Notes under the pieces: generated by a model
The model's database searches: none
Seen by the model: the letters and a program-made list of their open reading frames with translations, nothing else
Told to the model about the DNA's origin: nothing
Source: an uncultured Ruminococcus sp.
GTDB lineage: Bacteria > Bacillota > Clostridia > Oscillospirales > Ruminococcaceae
NCBI GenBank assembly: GCA_902762785.1
Contig: CACWPL010000012.1
Span: 1 to 64,000, forward strand
Length of the DNA stretch: 64,000 nt
Direction: 5' to 3'
In this document: positions 15,728 through 24,353 of the stretch, in pieces
How the letters are laid out: each line of letters begins with the position of its first letter
Numbering within the stretch: the stretch's first letter is position 1
Made by a program: the position numbers and the translations under genes

Positions 15728-15901
15728 TCACGCAAAAAAACTGCCCCGGCAGAGGCCGAGGCAGACGCCCAGCGTGTTCAGGAGCAGCACCGCCTCCCGC
15801 CGCCAGTCGACGTGCTTTTGGCGGAGGCAGACCACCGCCCGGATGACGATCCAGAGGACCGTGAACACGATCATGAATGGCAGAAAGTGGATAAAGGCCA
15901 T
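15728..15901 (-). CDS. Small membrane protein, possibly a VanZ-family N-terminal remnant
   Basis: A 57-residue protein with two hydrophobic stretches around a basic loop. The segment HVDWRREAVLLLNTLGVCLGL resembles the second strand-helix region at the start of VanZ-like proteins, but the remaining helices are missing. The frame ends just after a run of seven T (minus strand). A one-base slip would extend it to 15645 without adding recognisable VanZ sequence, so it looks truncated rather than simply frameshifted. AGAAGGAGG precedes ATG 15901. It may be co-transcribed with the L,D-transpeptidase gene upstream. The family call is tentative. Confidence 0.5.
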   Translation of the reverse strand: MAFIHFLPFMIVFTVLWIVIRAVVCLRQKHVDWRREAVLLLNTLGVCLGLCRGSFFA

Positions 15902-15964
15902 AGCCCCTCCTTCTAAAAAGCAGAGCCATAGCATCCCGAAGGCGCTATGGCTCTCAGTCATAGA

Positions 15965-18055
15965 TCAGTCGTGGACGATGACGGGCATACCGACGAAGAC
16001 GGTATTGTACATCTCCTGTGCCTTGCTCCAGCTCAGGTTCAGGCATCCGTGCGAGCCGTTCCACTGGTAGATCTGGCCGCCGTAGGCACCGCGGGACAGG
16101 TCATGGAAGCCGCAGCCGGCGTTGTTGAAGGCCATCCAGAAGCTGACGGGGCACTCATAGCCCTGCACCTCGTAGCGGCCGAGGACCTTGTTGCGCTGCA
16201 TGTCGAGGATCTGGCAGATGCCGCGGGGCGTGCGGCGCTCCCAGTTCTTCTCGGTACCGGAGACGAAGTCGCCCTCGAGGACGACCGTGCCCTCCTTGTA
16301 GACCCAGAAGTGCTGCTCGGAGATGTCGGCCTCGACATAGGTGTTGCCGATGTCATCCGTGGCGCGGACATAGGCCTTGCCGTAGTTGAAGTAGATCGGC
16401 TCGACCGTGACGGTCTCACCGGCGCGGATCAGGTCGATGATCTGCTGAGTGGTGCTGTCCTGGTCGATGCGCCAGCCGTAGTTGGAGCAGTTGTTCTTGT
16501 CCCAGGAGGCCGAATCCACCCACGGCACCGTGATCCAACCGTCCACCGTCGCGTGGAAGGAGCGGTCCTTGCCGAAGGTATCGGTCTCCGCGGCCATCTG
16601 CTGTACGAAGGCGGCGATGTCGTCCCACTTGAACTTGATGCGTCCCTCGTCGTCCTTGACCACCTGGCCGTTCTCGCCGATCAGGAGCCAATCCACGATC
16701 ATGTCGCTGGTGACGGTCTTGGTGCGGTCCTCGAAGTCGAAGGTGATGGTCATGTTCGCGTAGCTGTCGTAGAGCGCGAGCTCCTCGGTCAGGTCGTCGG
16801 ACTTGACCTTGGCATAGAAGTCGTCATAGCACCCGGAATCGAGCATATCCAGCTCATCCTTGCCGAGCTTGAGGTTGCTGTCGATGTAGCTCATGAGCTT
16901 CTCGACATCGAACTGGTCGCCGAGCGTCTCGGGAACGACCTCGAAATGCCCGTCCTCCGCGCGGCGGATATAGGCGTCCTGCGAGGTCTCCGTGCCCCAG
17001 TCATAGGAATTGATGAGCGCACGGAGCTTGTCGGGGGAGTAGACGAGGTCATAGTCGATCTTGTAGTCCTTCTCGCCGAAGAGCTGCGTGAACCAGCCAT
17101 AGGGGTCGGCCTCGGACGCGGCCTGGTCGAGGTCGGCGGCGGGGACGACGTAGCGTGCGTCATACTGCTCGGCCTTGAACGTGACCTTGTTGCCATTGTG
17201 GTCGGTGAGGGTCAGGTCGCGGGCGCCGGCATCGGCGAGGAGCGTGGCCTCGGCCTCCTTCGTGGTCAGACCGGCCACCTTGACGGAATTGATATAGGTG
17301 TTCGGCAGGAACTTCTCCTTGTACGTCCCGGCCACGATGATGAAGCTGGCCGCCATGGAGATGATCGCACCCACGCCGATGACGGAGGCGATCATGCCGG
17401 CCGTGACACCCGTGCGGGCGATGAGGCCGTCCTGCTTCCTGCTCTTGGACTTGGCGCTGTTCTTCTTGCCGGACGAGGGCTTCGGGCCGTTCCCGTTCGG
17501 ACGCGGGCGGCGCGGCGCCTCCCCTCCCTTGGCCGAGCGGCGGTGTGCCTTGGGGGCACTGCCGGTCTTGTCTGCCGGACGATTCGGACGGCCGGCTCCA
17601 GTGAGCACGACGGTCTCTGCGGCAGCAGCGGCCTCGGCAGCACGCTTCTCCTCCTTGGGAGACGGGGCGGCGTGCTTCGGCACATACGCCGGCTCCTCCT
17701 TCTGCTCGCTCTCACGGAGCATCGCGAGGGACTCGCGGATCTGCGCCATTTTTTTCTTGGAATCCTCGGACACGTCAGCGGCCTCCGGGACATTGTCCAC
17801 GACCGGGACATCCATCTCCCTTGTCTCCATGGAGACCTTGGGGGCCTCTGCCGGTGCGTCGTCAGCCGCAGGCGTCTCCTCTGCCGGAGCAGCGGATGCC
17901 TCGACGGTCTCGATCACATCTGCGATCTCGGTATCGGTCTGATCCTTGGTGTTCTTGGCGTCCTTTGTCTCAAGGCTCTGTGCGCGGTCGCCCGCAGCCT
18001 TCGCGCCCTCGGCAGCCTTTCTGACCAGCTCCTCGAGCACATCGTTCTTCGCCAA
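15965..18055 (-). CDS. L,D-transpeptidase with PG-binding (PG_binding_4-like) domain
   Basis: A 696-residue cell-wall enzyme. The first 250 residues are a cytoplasmic, charged, Ala/Pro/Lys-rich region. One membrane segment follows (VIGVGAIISMAASFIIVAG, about 260-280). Next come repeats of the NTYINSVKVAGLTTKEAE type, the putative peptidoglycan-binding domain of Firmicutes L,D-transpeptidases, and then a C-terminal YkuD domain with FHDLSRG and the catalytic SHGCLNL. It makes 3-3 cross-links outside the membrane. The start is TTG: minus-strand bases 18055-18053 follow GGAAAGGATG at a normal spacing, and an ATG six bases earlier is out of frame. A promoter lies at 18217-18245, with a leader of about 150 bases. 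Confidence 0.92.
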   Translation of the reverse strand: MAKNDVLEELVRKAAEGAKAAGDRAQSLETKDAKNTKDQTDTEIADVIETVEASAAPAEETPAADDAPAEAPKVSMETREMDVPVVDNVPEAADVSEDSKKKMAQIRESLAMLRESEQKEEPAYVPKHAAPSPKEEKRAAEAAAAAETVVLTGAGRPNRPADKTGSAPKAHRRSAKGGEAPRRPRPNGNGPKPSSGKKNSAKSKSRKQDGLIARTGVTAGMIASVIGVGAIISMAASFIIVAGTYKEKFLPNTYINSVKVAGLTTKEAEATLLADAGARDLTLTDHNGNKVTFKAEQYDARYVVPAADLDQAASEADPYGWFTQLFGEKDYKIDYDLVYSPDKLRALINSYDWGTETSQDAYIRRAEDGHFEVVPETLGDQFDVEKLMSYIDSNLKLGKDELDMLDSGCYDDFYAKVKSDDLTEELALYDSYANMTITFDFEDRTKTVTSDMIVDWLLIGENGQVVKDDEGRIKFKWDDIAAFVQQMAAETDTFGKDRSFHATVDGWITVPWVDSASWDKNNCSNYGWRIDQDSTTQQIIDLIRAGETVTVEPIYFNYGKAYVRATDDIGNTYVEADISEQHFWVYKEGTVVLEGDFVSGTEKNWERRTPRGICQILDMQRNKVLGRYEVQGYECPVSFWMAFNNAGCGFHDLSRGAYGGQIYQWNGSHGCLNLSWSKAQEMYNTVFVGMPVIVHD

Positions 18056-18216
18056 TGCAACTCATCCTTTCCACATCGTGCCGGTGCCGCACGGCACCAT
18101 CCCATTCGGCCGCAGCACGGCCGTCCCTCTCATCTGTCGATCATCGCTGATCGTTTTTATGCATATCGGTGTCTGTCTTCAGGGTATGGATGGACTCCGC
18201 CCATCATACCTATCTC

Positions 18217-18245
18217 ATTATATCACACCTCGCAAACGATTGAAA
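18217..18245 (-). promoter_or_regulatory. Promoter of the large L,D-transpeptidase gene
   Basis: Minus strand -35 TTTCAA (18240-18245), 17 bases, -10 TATAAT (18217-18222). The leader contains a GTGCCG...CGGCAC inverted repeat near the gene. Confidence 0.65.
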
Positions 18246-18359
18246 TAGCGTAAAAATTACAATTCGATAACAGTCTGTCATAATTACGTCGATCTGGGCA
18301 GATCATGGCACATCGCGCCGCCCGTCCCTGTCACTTTCGACAAAATGCCGTTTTTTCCC

Positions 18360-18390
18360 AAAACAAAGCCGCAGCGCGATGGCTGCGGCT
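18360..18390 (-). terminator. Terminator of the 646-residue LRR/dockerin gene
   Basis: AGCCGCAG (18367-18374) pairs with CTGCGGCT (18383-18390); the minus-strand tail is TTGTTTTG. Confidence 0.8.
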
Positions 18391-18415
18391 CTGTATCATG
18401 CGATCGGGATGGGGC

Positions 18416-20356
18416 TCACGCCTCGACGGGATCCTGCGCCGGGAGCTGCGGGGTCTGGCCGGTGGGATCGGCGTTGCCGGTCGGCTCCTCAGAAGGCGCC
18501 TCGGTCGGTGCCTCGGATGCCTCTGCATTCGTCTCAGAGGGATCCTCAGACGGGGCCTCAGTCGGGTCCTGCTGCTCCTCACCGCCGGTCAGCACCATGC
18601 GCTTGAGGAAGCCGAGGTCGAAGATGTCGACCGCGCCGTCCTCATTGAGGTCGGCACCGGCGTTCTCATCGAGCGCGCCCATGCCGAGCAGGTACTTCTG
18701 GAGGGCGATGACGTCGCTCACGCCGACGGTCTTGTCACCGTCCACATCGCCGGGGATGATCTCCGCGGGCATCTGGCCGAGCTTGTTGTCCTTGATGTAC
18801 TGCTGTACCGCAGGCGAGTTGCTGACGATCTGGATGTTGCCGTCAACGGCCGGATTCGCACCGCTGCCGTAGCCGAAGGCATAGTCGCCGATGGTGGTGA
18901 CGCCGGCCGGGATCTCCAGCGGGGTCAGGTCGCAGCAGCCGGCGAGGGCATACTGGTCGATCTTGGTGACGGTCTCCGGGATGGTCAGCTCGCCGAGCGA
19001 GGTGCAGTCATAGAGCACATGGTTGCTCAGGCTCGTCAGGCCCTCGGGCAGGGTGACATTGGAGAGGCTCTCGCAGCTCGCGAAGGTCCAGATGCCGAGG
19101 CTGTCGAGCGGGCCCTCGAAGGCCGCGCTCTCGAGGCCGCTGCATCCGCAGAAGATGAACGCGCCCATGTCGCGGACAGAGGCCGGGATGGTCACGGACT
19201 TGAGGGCATCGCAGTCATAGAAGGCATAGTTGCCGATGGTGGCCAGGCCGTCCGGGAAGGTGACGCTCTCGAGGCCGTCGCAGTCATAGAAGGCGTAGGC
19301 GCCGAGATTCGTCAGAGACGTGGGCAATACGACATTGGTCAGGCCGCTGCAGCCGTAGAACGCATTGTCGCCGATGCGGGTCACGCCGCTCGGGATGGCG
19401 ATGGCCTTCAGCGAGGTGCAGAAGCTGAAGGAGTTGTTGCCGATGATGGTGATGCTGTCGGGGATGATGACCTCCTCGAGGGCGGTGTCGCCGGCGAAGG
19501 TGCTCATGTTGACGATGCTCATGCCGCTCGAGAGCTTGGCCGAGGTCAGGCGCAGGCAGTTCGCAAAGGCATCGTTATCCACGCGGGTCACGGTGTCCGG
19601 CAGATCCACGTTCAGGATGCCGGAGTACGCGAAGGCGCTGTTGCCGATGGTCTTGACGGACGCCGGGAGGACGATGCTCTCCAGCTCCGGGCAGAGGTAG
19701 GCGAAGAAGGTGCCGATGTTCTTGACGCCCTCAGAGAAGGTGATGGTCTTGAGGTGTGCGCAGGCGCTGCATGCGCTGGCGCCCATGTAGCTGACGGCAC
19801 CGGGGATGGTGATCTCGGTCAGCGTGTCGCAGTAGCTGAACGCCTCTGCGCCGATGCTGGTCAGGGTCTCCGGGAGCTTGATCTGCTTGAGGCTCGAGCA
19901 GCACTGGAACGCGCCGTCATTGATGAACTGCACGTTCTCCATGCCCACGATCTCCTCGAGCGAGGTGCAGTTCGCGAAGGCATTGACGCCGATCTTGTTG
20001 ACGGTGTCCGGGATGGTGACCTTCTTCAGGTTGGTCTTGCCCTCGAAGGCGCTGGCGTAGATGACCTGGACGGGGTAGTCCTTGTTGGCCTTCTCGCTGT
20101 GGATGGTGGACGGGATCTCGACCTCGGTCGCAGAAGCGTCATCCATGGAGATGATCTGGATAAAGCCGGACTGCACCCACTGGAAAGTGAAGATGTCCTG
20201 CTTATAATACTTGTGTACGTCCCACTCGGTCGTGTCGACGGCAGCGGACGCGGTCAGCGGTGCCTCGTAGATCGGCAGGTCGCGCAGCGCGGGCGCACCG
20301 GCACCGAAGACGATGGCTGCGGCCAGAAGGCCGGCGGTGATCCTTTTCTTGTTCAT
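18416..20356 (-). CDS. BspA-like LRR_5 surface protein with dockerin
   Basis: A 646-residue secreted protein. The signal peptide is at 1-38 and ends near LTASAA. About 16 LRR_5 units of 23 residues follow, of the type L-x-x-V-T-I-P-x-x-V-x-x-I-G-x-x-A-F-x-x-C (about 80-500). A dockerin has two calcium loops, GDVDGDKTVGVSDVIAL and ADLNEDGAVDIFDLGFL, and the C-terminal tail of about 55 residues is rich in Pro, Thr, Glu and Ser. It is probably a surface-exposed adhesion or binding protein. It differs from the cluster at 26964-39355 in lacking the DYTYTV cap and in having a tail after a more classical dockerin. The start is at MNKKRITAG (GAGGAAGGA upstream). Confidence 0.9.
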   Translation of the reverse strand: MNKKRITAGLLAAAIVFGAGAPALRDLPIYEAPLTASAAVDTTEWDVHKYYKQDIFTFQWVQSGFIQIISMDDASATEVEIPSTIHSEKANKDYPVQVIYASAFEGKTNLKKVTIPDTVNKIGVNAFANCTSLEEIVGMENVQFINDGAFQCCSSLKQIKLPETLTSIGAEAFSYCDTLTEITIPGAVSYMGASACSACAHLKTITFSEGVKNIGTFFAYLCPELESIVLPASVKTIGNSAFAYSGILNVDLPDTVTRVDNDAFANCLRLTSAKLSSGMSIVNMSTFAGDTALEEVIIPDSITIIGNNSFSFCTSLKAIAIPSGVTRIGDNAFYGCSGLTNVVLPTSLTNLGAYAFYDCDGLESVTFPDGLATIGNYAFYDCDALKSVTIPASVRDMGAFIFCGCSGLESAAFEGPLDSLGIWTFASCESLSNVTLPEGLTSLSNHVLYDCTSLGELTIPETVTKIDQYALAGCCDLTPLEIPAGVTTIGDYAFGYGSGANPAVDGNIQIVSNSPAVQQYIKDNKLGQMPAEIIPGDVDGDKTVGVSDVIALQKYLLGMGALDENAGADLNEDGAVDIFDLGFLKRMVLTGGEEQQDPTEAPSEDPSETNAEASEAPTEAPSEEPTGNADPTGQTPQLPAQDPVEA

Positions 20357-20490
20357 ACTATTCCTTCCTCTCTTAACAGTCATGATGATGTGAACGATGC
20401 ACGTCCTTTTCGGGACCCCCTCAGATCCGGAGCCGGATGTGCGGATCGTACATATTCTTTTGCCCCTCTGCAAAATATATATACACCATT

Positions 20491-20520
20491 ATTATACCCC
20501 ATCGGAACGGACTTTGTCAA
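20491..20520 (-). promoter_or_regulatory. Promoter of the 646-residue LRR/dockerin gene
   Basis: Minus strand -35 TTGACA (20515-20520), 18-base spacer, -10 TATAAT (20491-20496), about 135 bases upstream of the start codon. Confidence 0.8.
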
Positions 20521-20587
20521 CCCCGCGCGCCGTTTTTTCCACCGTGACGGTGTCAAAAATGGGAGGCGATATTTAGCTATATTAAAC

Positions 20588-20622
20588 AAAAACGCCCCCT
20601 TCGCCGAAGGGCAAAGAGGGCG
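20588..20622 (-). terminator. Terminator of the 175-residue membrane protein gene
   Basis: A GC-rich stem made of GAACGCCCTC and GGGGGCGTTT (minus strand), with an inner CTTCGGCGAAG-like loop, followed by TTTTTGTTT. Confidence 0.8.
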
Positions 20623-20633
20623 TTCGGAGCGGC

Positions 20634-21161
20634 TCAGTCATCCACGATCTTGGGCGCGGGGGCGTTCTCGCGGGCGTCGCGCTCGCGTTTTTCGCGGATG
20701 CGCCATTCGCGGCTCTCGGCATCGAAGATCTGCCAAACGGCGATCCCCACCGCCAGCGCGGCCGGGAGCAGGATCGGCAGGAGGCGGTCACGGTACAGCT
20801 CGCTCACCGGCTGCATCGTGCCGTCGATGGCCGAAAAATGGGCGTCCGCATACGCGATGAACCGATACAGCGCGCTCATGCACGCCGCACCGCCCGCCGC
20901 CGCCAGGACCGCCGCCGCGGCGCTCCACCGCCAGCGCTTCCCCACGCCGCCGGCCATCACCAGCACCACTGCCGCCAGCACCAGCACGCCGCCGCCGATC
21001 ATCCATCCCGAAAAAGAACGGAATATCGCCTCATAATTGCCCTCGCGGACATTGTAGAGCCACCCGGCCGCGCTCATCATCCCCATGAACCCCGGGTACA
21101 CGAGCGCCGTCACCACCAGCACGGCCTTCAGGATGCCGCGCGTGACCTTGACCGTCCTCAT
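20634..21161 (-). CDS. Four-helix membrane protein of unknown function
   Basis: A 175-residue protein with four predicted membrane segments: VLVVTALVYPGFMGM, GVLVLAAVVLVMAGG, AAAAVLAAAGGAACM and LLPILLPAALAVGIAV. A charged cytoplasmic tail ends IVDD. No family was recognised. AAAGGAGG lies eight bases before ATG 21161. It is divergent from the SpoIVB gene with no visible functional link. Confidence 0.75.
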   Translation of the reverse strand: MRTVKVTRGILKAVLVVTALVYPGFMGMMSAAGWLYNVREGNYEAIFRSFSGWMIGGGVLVLAAVVLVMAGGVGKRWRWSAAAAVLAAAGGAACMSALYRFIAYADAHFSAIDGTMQPVSELYRDRLLPILLPAALAVGIAVWQIFDAESREWRIREKRERDARENAPAPKIVDD

Positions 21162-21338
21162 GCGGATGGCCTCCTTTCTTTGGATGATGCGTCATCATCC
21201 TGATAAAATGGCAGATCTTCCCAGGCCGCCATGCTGCGTGCGTGGGAATGTTTCTCTGCGATGATCGGGCGTCCGGCGGTCCATGCTATGGATGTGTACG
21301 ACGATGCATCCCATAGGTACACAGAAAGCAGGTGACGC

Positions 21339-22526
21339 ATGAGAGCCAAACACATCGCGGCAGCGCTGGCGGGACTTGCCTGTCTGCTGCCCTCCGGCGC
21401 CTCGCTCTGGTACGCAGGGCGCCTCGCCGACCGCTACCATATCCCCGCCGGCGGCACGCTCGAGCTGCACACCGTCCTGCCCGTCACGGCCGTACCGGCG
21501 GCGTCTGCGGCGGCGCCTGCCGTGGCGTCGACAGAGAGCGGGACGGCCACGCTGCGCCTTTTCGGCGTATTCCCCATCAAAACGGTCGAGACCCGCCCGC
21601 AGGAGACGGTCTGCGTCGTCCCGAGCGGCGCGCCCTTCGGCGTGCGGATGCTCATGGACGGTGCCATGGTCATCGGCTTCGGCGAGGTCCACACAGCGGA
21701 CGGGCCGTGCTGTCCCGCGGCCGCCTGCGGCTTGCAGGAGGGCGACATCATCCGCGCGGTCGGCAGCGTCCCCGTGACCTCGACGGCCATGCTCCGGGAG
21801 ACGGCGCTGCGCGGGGCGCCCATGCTGCTGACGGTCTCACGCGGTACGGAGACGCGCCAGCTCACGCTCACGCCCGCCTGGTCGGTGACGGAGCGCTGCT
21901 GGCAGACGGGCGTCTGGCTCCGGGACAGCACCGCCGGCATCGGCACGCTGACCTACCAGATCCCCGAAACGGGCGACCTAGCCGGCCTCGGCCACCCCAT
22001 CTGCGACCCGGACACCGGCGTGACCGTGCCGCTCGCGTCCGGCGAGGCGGACGGCGTCACCATCCGCAGCGTCGTGCGGGGCAGGCCGGGCGTGCCGGGG
22101 TGCCTCCAGGGCTATTTTACGGCAGGATGTCCCATCGGGACGCTCACCTGCAACAGTCCCTGCGGCGTCTTCGGCCGGTCGGACACGGTGCCGGACGGCG
22201 AGGCCGTGCCGCTCGCGCTCAAGCAGGACATCCGCATCGGCGAGGCCACGATCCTGACGACCGTCACCGGGTCGGCGCCGTCTGCCTACGATGCCCGCAT
22301 CCTCGAGATCGACTACACGGACTCCGGCCGCGACCTCGTCATCGAGGTGACAGACCCGCGCCTCCTCGACGCCACGGGCGGCATCGTGCAGGGCATGAGC
22401 GGCTCGCCCATCCTACAGGACGGAGCGCTCGTCGGCGCGGTGACGCATGTCTTCGTCAGCGACCCGGCCAAGGGCTACGGCATCTTCGCCGAGCGCATGT
22501 ATGCCTACACCGAGGCGATGCGCTGA
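21339..22526 (+). CDS. spoIVB: SpoIVB-type serine peptidase (S55)
   Basis: A 395-residue membrane-anchored serine peptidase. The signal/anchor is at 1-30, followed by a spacer and a PDZ domain near 85-165 (the segment LQEGDIIRAVGSVPV is its core). The S55 peptidase domain shows GTLTY, LGHPI with the catalytic His, and near the C-terminus the signature GGIVQGMSGSP (347-357), followed by VGAVTHVFVSDPAKGYGIF. In sporulating Firmicutes it is secreted by the forespore and triggers pro-sigma-K processing. The usual neighbour spo0A is not in the window. Its presence suggests a sporulating or recently sporulating ancestor. AGCAGGTGA precedes the ATG. Confidence 0.93.
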   Translation: MRAKHIAAALAGLACLLPSGASLWYAGRLADRYHIPAGGTLELHTVLPVTAVPAASAAAPAVASTESGTATLRLFGVFPIKTVETRPQETVCVVPSGAPFGVRMLMDGAMVIGFGEVHTADGPCCPAAACGLQEGDIIRAVGSVPVTSTAMLRETALRGAPMLLTVSRGTETRQLTLTPAWSVTERCWQTGVWLRDSTAGIGTLTYQIPETGDLAGLGHPICDPDTGVTVPLASGEADGVTIRSVVRGRPGVPGCLQGYFTAGCPIGTLTCNSPCGVFGRSDTVPDGEAVPLALKQDIRIGEATILTTVTGSAPSAYDARILEIDYTDSGRDLVIEVTDPRLLDATGGIVQGMSGSPILQDGALVGAVTHVFVSDPAKGYGIFAERMYAYTEAMR

Positions 22527-22539
22527 CAGGAAAGAACAC

Positions 22540-22564
22540 GGCGCTGCCGGAGAACGGCAGCGCC
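22540..22564. terminator. Bidirectional terminator between spoIVB and ptsH
   Basis: A ten-base stem, GGCGCTGCCG / CGGCAGCGCC, between convergent genes. T-tracts are short on both strands. Confidence 0.6.
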
Positions 22565-22593
22565 TGTGTCATGGGTCTTTGCTGTTGCCGCGC

Positions 22594-22866
22594 TTAGCGG
22601 TTGTCGTCGCTGAAGCCGCTCTCGACCAGCTCTACCAGAGCCTCGACTGCAGCCTGCTCGTCAGAGCCGTCAGCGATGATGCGGATGTCGGTGCCGCCTA
22701 CGATGCCCAGGGACAGGATGCCCAGCAGGGACTTGGCGTTCACGCGGCGCTCCTTCTTCTCGATCCAGATAGAGGACTTATACTCGTTGGCCTTCTGGAT
22801 GAAGAAAGTAGCAGGTCTTGCGTGCAGACCGACCTGGTTCTGAACAGTTACATCTTTCACAAACAT
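22594..22866 (-). CDS. ptsH: HPr phosphocarrier protein of the PTS
   Basis: A 90-residue HPr. The EI phosphorylation site is His15 in GLHARPA, and the regulatory HPr-kinase site is Ser46 in NAKSLLGI, so it can act both in sugar transport and, through Ser46-P, in CcpA-type catabolite control. The start at 22866 gives the normal length and puts both sites at canonical numbers. A near-consensus promoter lies upstream. EI (ptsI) is not adjacent, a gene arrangement often seen in Clostridia. Confidence 0.95.
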   Translation of the reverse strand: MFVKDVTVQNQVGLHARPATFFIQKANEYKSSIWIEKKERRVNAKSLLGILSLGIVGGTDIRIIADGSDEQAAVEALVELVESGFSDDNR

Positions 22867-22929
22867 GATAAAACTCTCCCATCTTTGCAATGTATTGCGT
22901 GTGTGTTTCGGTTTACCTTGCATAATGCT

Positions 22930-22958
22930 ATTATACATGCAAAAACGCGAAACGTCAA
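22930..22958 (-). promoter_or_regulatory. Promoter of ptsH
   Basis: Minus strand -35 TTGACG (22953-22958), 17-base spacer, -10 TATAAT (22930-22935), 63 bases from the start codon. Confidence 0.9.
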
Positions 22959-23120
22959 CAGGTTTTCCGAACATCCGGGGCGAAATATTGAATTTTCTAC
23001 GGTTTGACAAGATCGCCGTTCCGTTCGAGGCGCGGGGTTTGTATAGATCGACAATAAAGAAATTGGGGAAATATACTGTTTGTATCGCACAAATATCAAC
23101 ACCGAAAACTGTGCATAGCG

Positions 23121-23837
23121 CTACATATTCTGGTCATTCTTGGCAAGATAGGCCGCAAACATGTCCGGCCGCTTCTCCTTTGTGATACGCAGACTCTCAT
23201 CTCTTCGCCATTTTGCGATGTTCCGATGATGCCCCGAGAGCAGCACCTCTGGCACGCCCTCGCCCTCCCAGATCTCCGGGCGGGTGTACTGCGGATATTC
23301 GAGGAGGCCGGAGAAGTGGCTCTCGTCCTCGAAGGCGGCTGCGGCAGGCAGGACGCCGTGGCACATGCGGGCGATGCAATCGGTCAGCACGAGCGCGGGG
23401 AGCTCGCCGCCGGTGAGGACATAGTCCCCCACGGAGATCTCCTCGTCGACGATCCGGTCCAAAATGCGCTGGTCGACGCCCTCGTAGTGGCCGCAGAGCA
23501 AAAAGAGCGACGGGTCCTCGGCCTTTTCGGCCAGCTCACAGGCGATGCCCTGCGTGAGCGTGCGGCCCTGCGGCGAGAGGTAGATGGTGTAGGGCCGATG
23601 CCCCAGCTCCTCGCAGGCGGCCTGCCAGCAGCGCCAGATCGGCTCTGCCTGCATGACCATGCCCATGCCGCCGCCGAAGGGCTTATCGTCCACGCGGCGG
23701 TGCTTGTCGAGGGTGTAGGCGCGGATGTCGCGGCAGCGGACGTCGATGATCCCGGCGCGGCGGGCGCGGCCGATGATGCTCTCGTCGAGCACGGCCTCGC
23801 ACATCGCGGGGAACAGCGTCGCGATCTCGATGCGCAT
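23121..23837 (-). CDS. trmD: tRNA (guanine37-N1)-methyltransferase TrmD
   Basis: A 238-residue SPOUT-class methyltransferase that makes m1G37 in tRNA to prevent frameshifting. The visible deep-knot signature includes KPFGGGMGMVMQ, LCGHYEGVDQR and SVGDYVLTGGE, followed by a basic tail ending in a HHRNIAKWRR helix. It is the last gene of the ylxM-ffh-rpsP-khpA-rimM-trmD operon; its start codon overlaps the rimM stop by one base. No clear hairpin terminator is visible downstream; the next 160 bases are AT-rich. Confidence 0.96.
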   Translation of the reverse strand: MRIEIATLFPAMCEAVLDESIIGRARRAGIIDVRCRDIRAYTLDKHRRVDDKPFGGGMGMVMQAEPIWRCWQAACEELGHRPYTIYLSPQGRTLTQGIACELAEKAEDPSLFLLCGHYEGVDQRILDRIVDEEISVGDYVLTGGELPALVLTDCIARMCHGVLPAAAAFEDESHFSGLLEYPQYTRPEIWEGEGVPEVLLSGHHRNIAKWRRDESLRITKEKRPDMFAAYLAKNDQNM

Positions 23838-24352
23838 CAGTCGAAGAGCCCCTCGAGCGGGCGGATCGTCATCGTCCCTGCGTCGATGTCCGTCTCCAGG
23901 ACGACGTCCGGGATGGCGGGGATCAGGTATTCCTGCTTCGTCTCCGGGTCGCGGACGGCATAGACGTCGTTCGCGCCGGTCTGCATGACGTCGCGGATCT
24001 TGCCGTAGACCTTGCCGGTGTCGGCGTCAGTGACGGTCAGACCGATCAGGTCCTGGATGAAATACGTCCCCTCGTCTAGCTCGACCTCCTCGCGGTCCAT
24101 GTAGAGCACGGTGCCGCGCATGGCCTCGGCCTGCTCGCGCGTCTCCACGCCCTCGAGCTGGAGGATGGCCATGCCCTGCTGCTCGCGCGCACGCAGGATA
24201 TGCACGGCGCGGGCGCCCTTGGGGTCGGTGTACAAGGTCTCAAAGGAACACAAAAACGTCACATCGTCACACCAGGGGTAGACCTTGACCTCCCCGTGCA
24301 GACCATGGACGTTTGTGATCTTTCCTATTTCCAGAAAAGCCTTGACGCTCAT
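23837..24352 (-). CDS. rimM: Ribosome maturation factor RimM
   Basis: A 171-residue 16S rRNA processing factor that helps assemble the 30S head. The N-terminal beta-barrel begins LEIGKITNVHGLHGEVKV, and the C-terminal PRC-like barrel contains DLIGLTVTD and LIPAIPDVV. It binds ribosomal protein S19. ATG 24352 follows the khpA stop by one base and overlaps trmD by one base, so the three are translationally coupled. The alternative start at 24367 lies inside khpA and is not favoured. Confidence 0.95.
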   Translation of the reverse strand: MSVKAFLEIGKITNVHGLHGEVKVYPWCDDVTFLCSFETLYTDPKGARAVHILRAREQQGMAILQLEGVETREQAEAMRGTVLYMDREEVELDEGTYFIQDLIGLTVTDADTGKVYGKIRDVMQTGANDVYAVRDPETKQEYLIPAIPDVVLETDIDAGTMTIRPLEGLFD

Positions 24353-24353
24353 C

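Noticed and set aside
15645-15929. Programmed frameshift at the T7 run extending the small membrane protein
   Set aside because: The alternative frame adds sequence without hydrophobic segments or VanZ similarity, so no functional fusion is supported.
18060-18216. c-di-AMP or other known riboswitch upstream of the large L,D-transpeptidase
   Set aside because: Only a short GTGCCG/CGGCAC inverted repeat is seen; no recognised conserved core.
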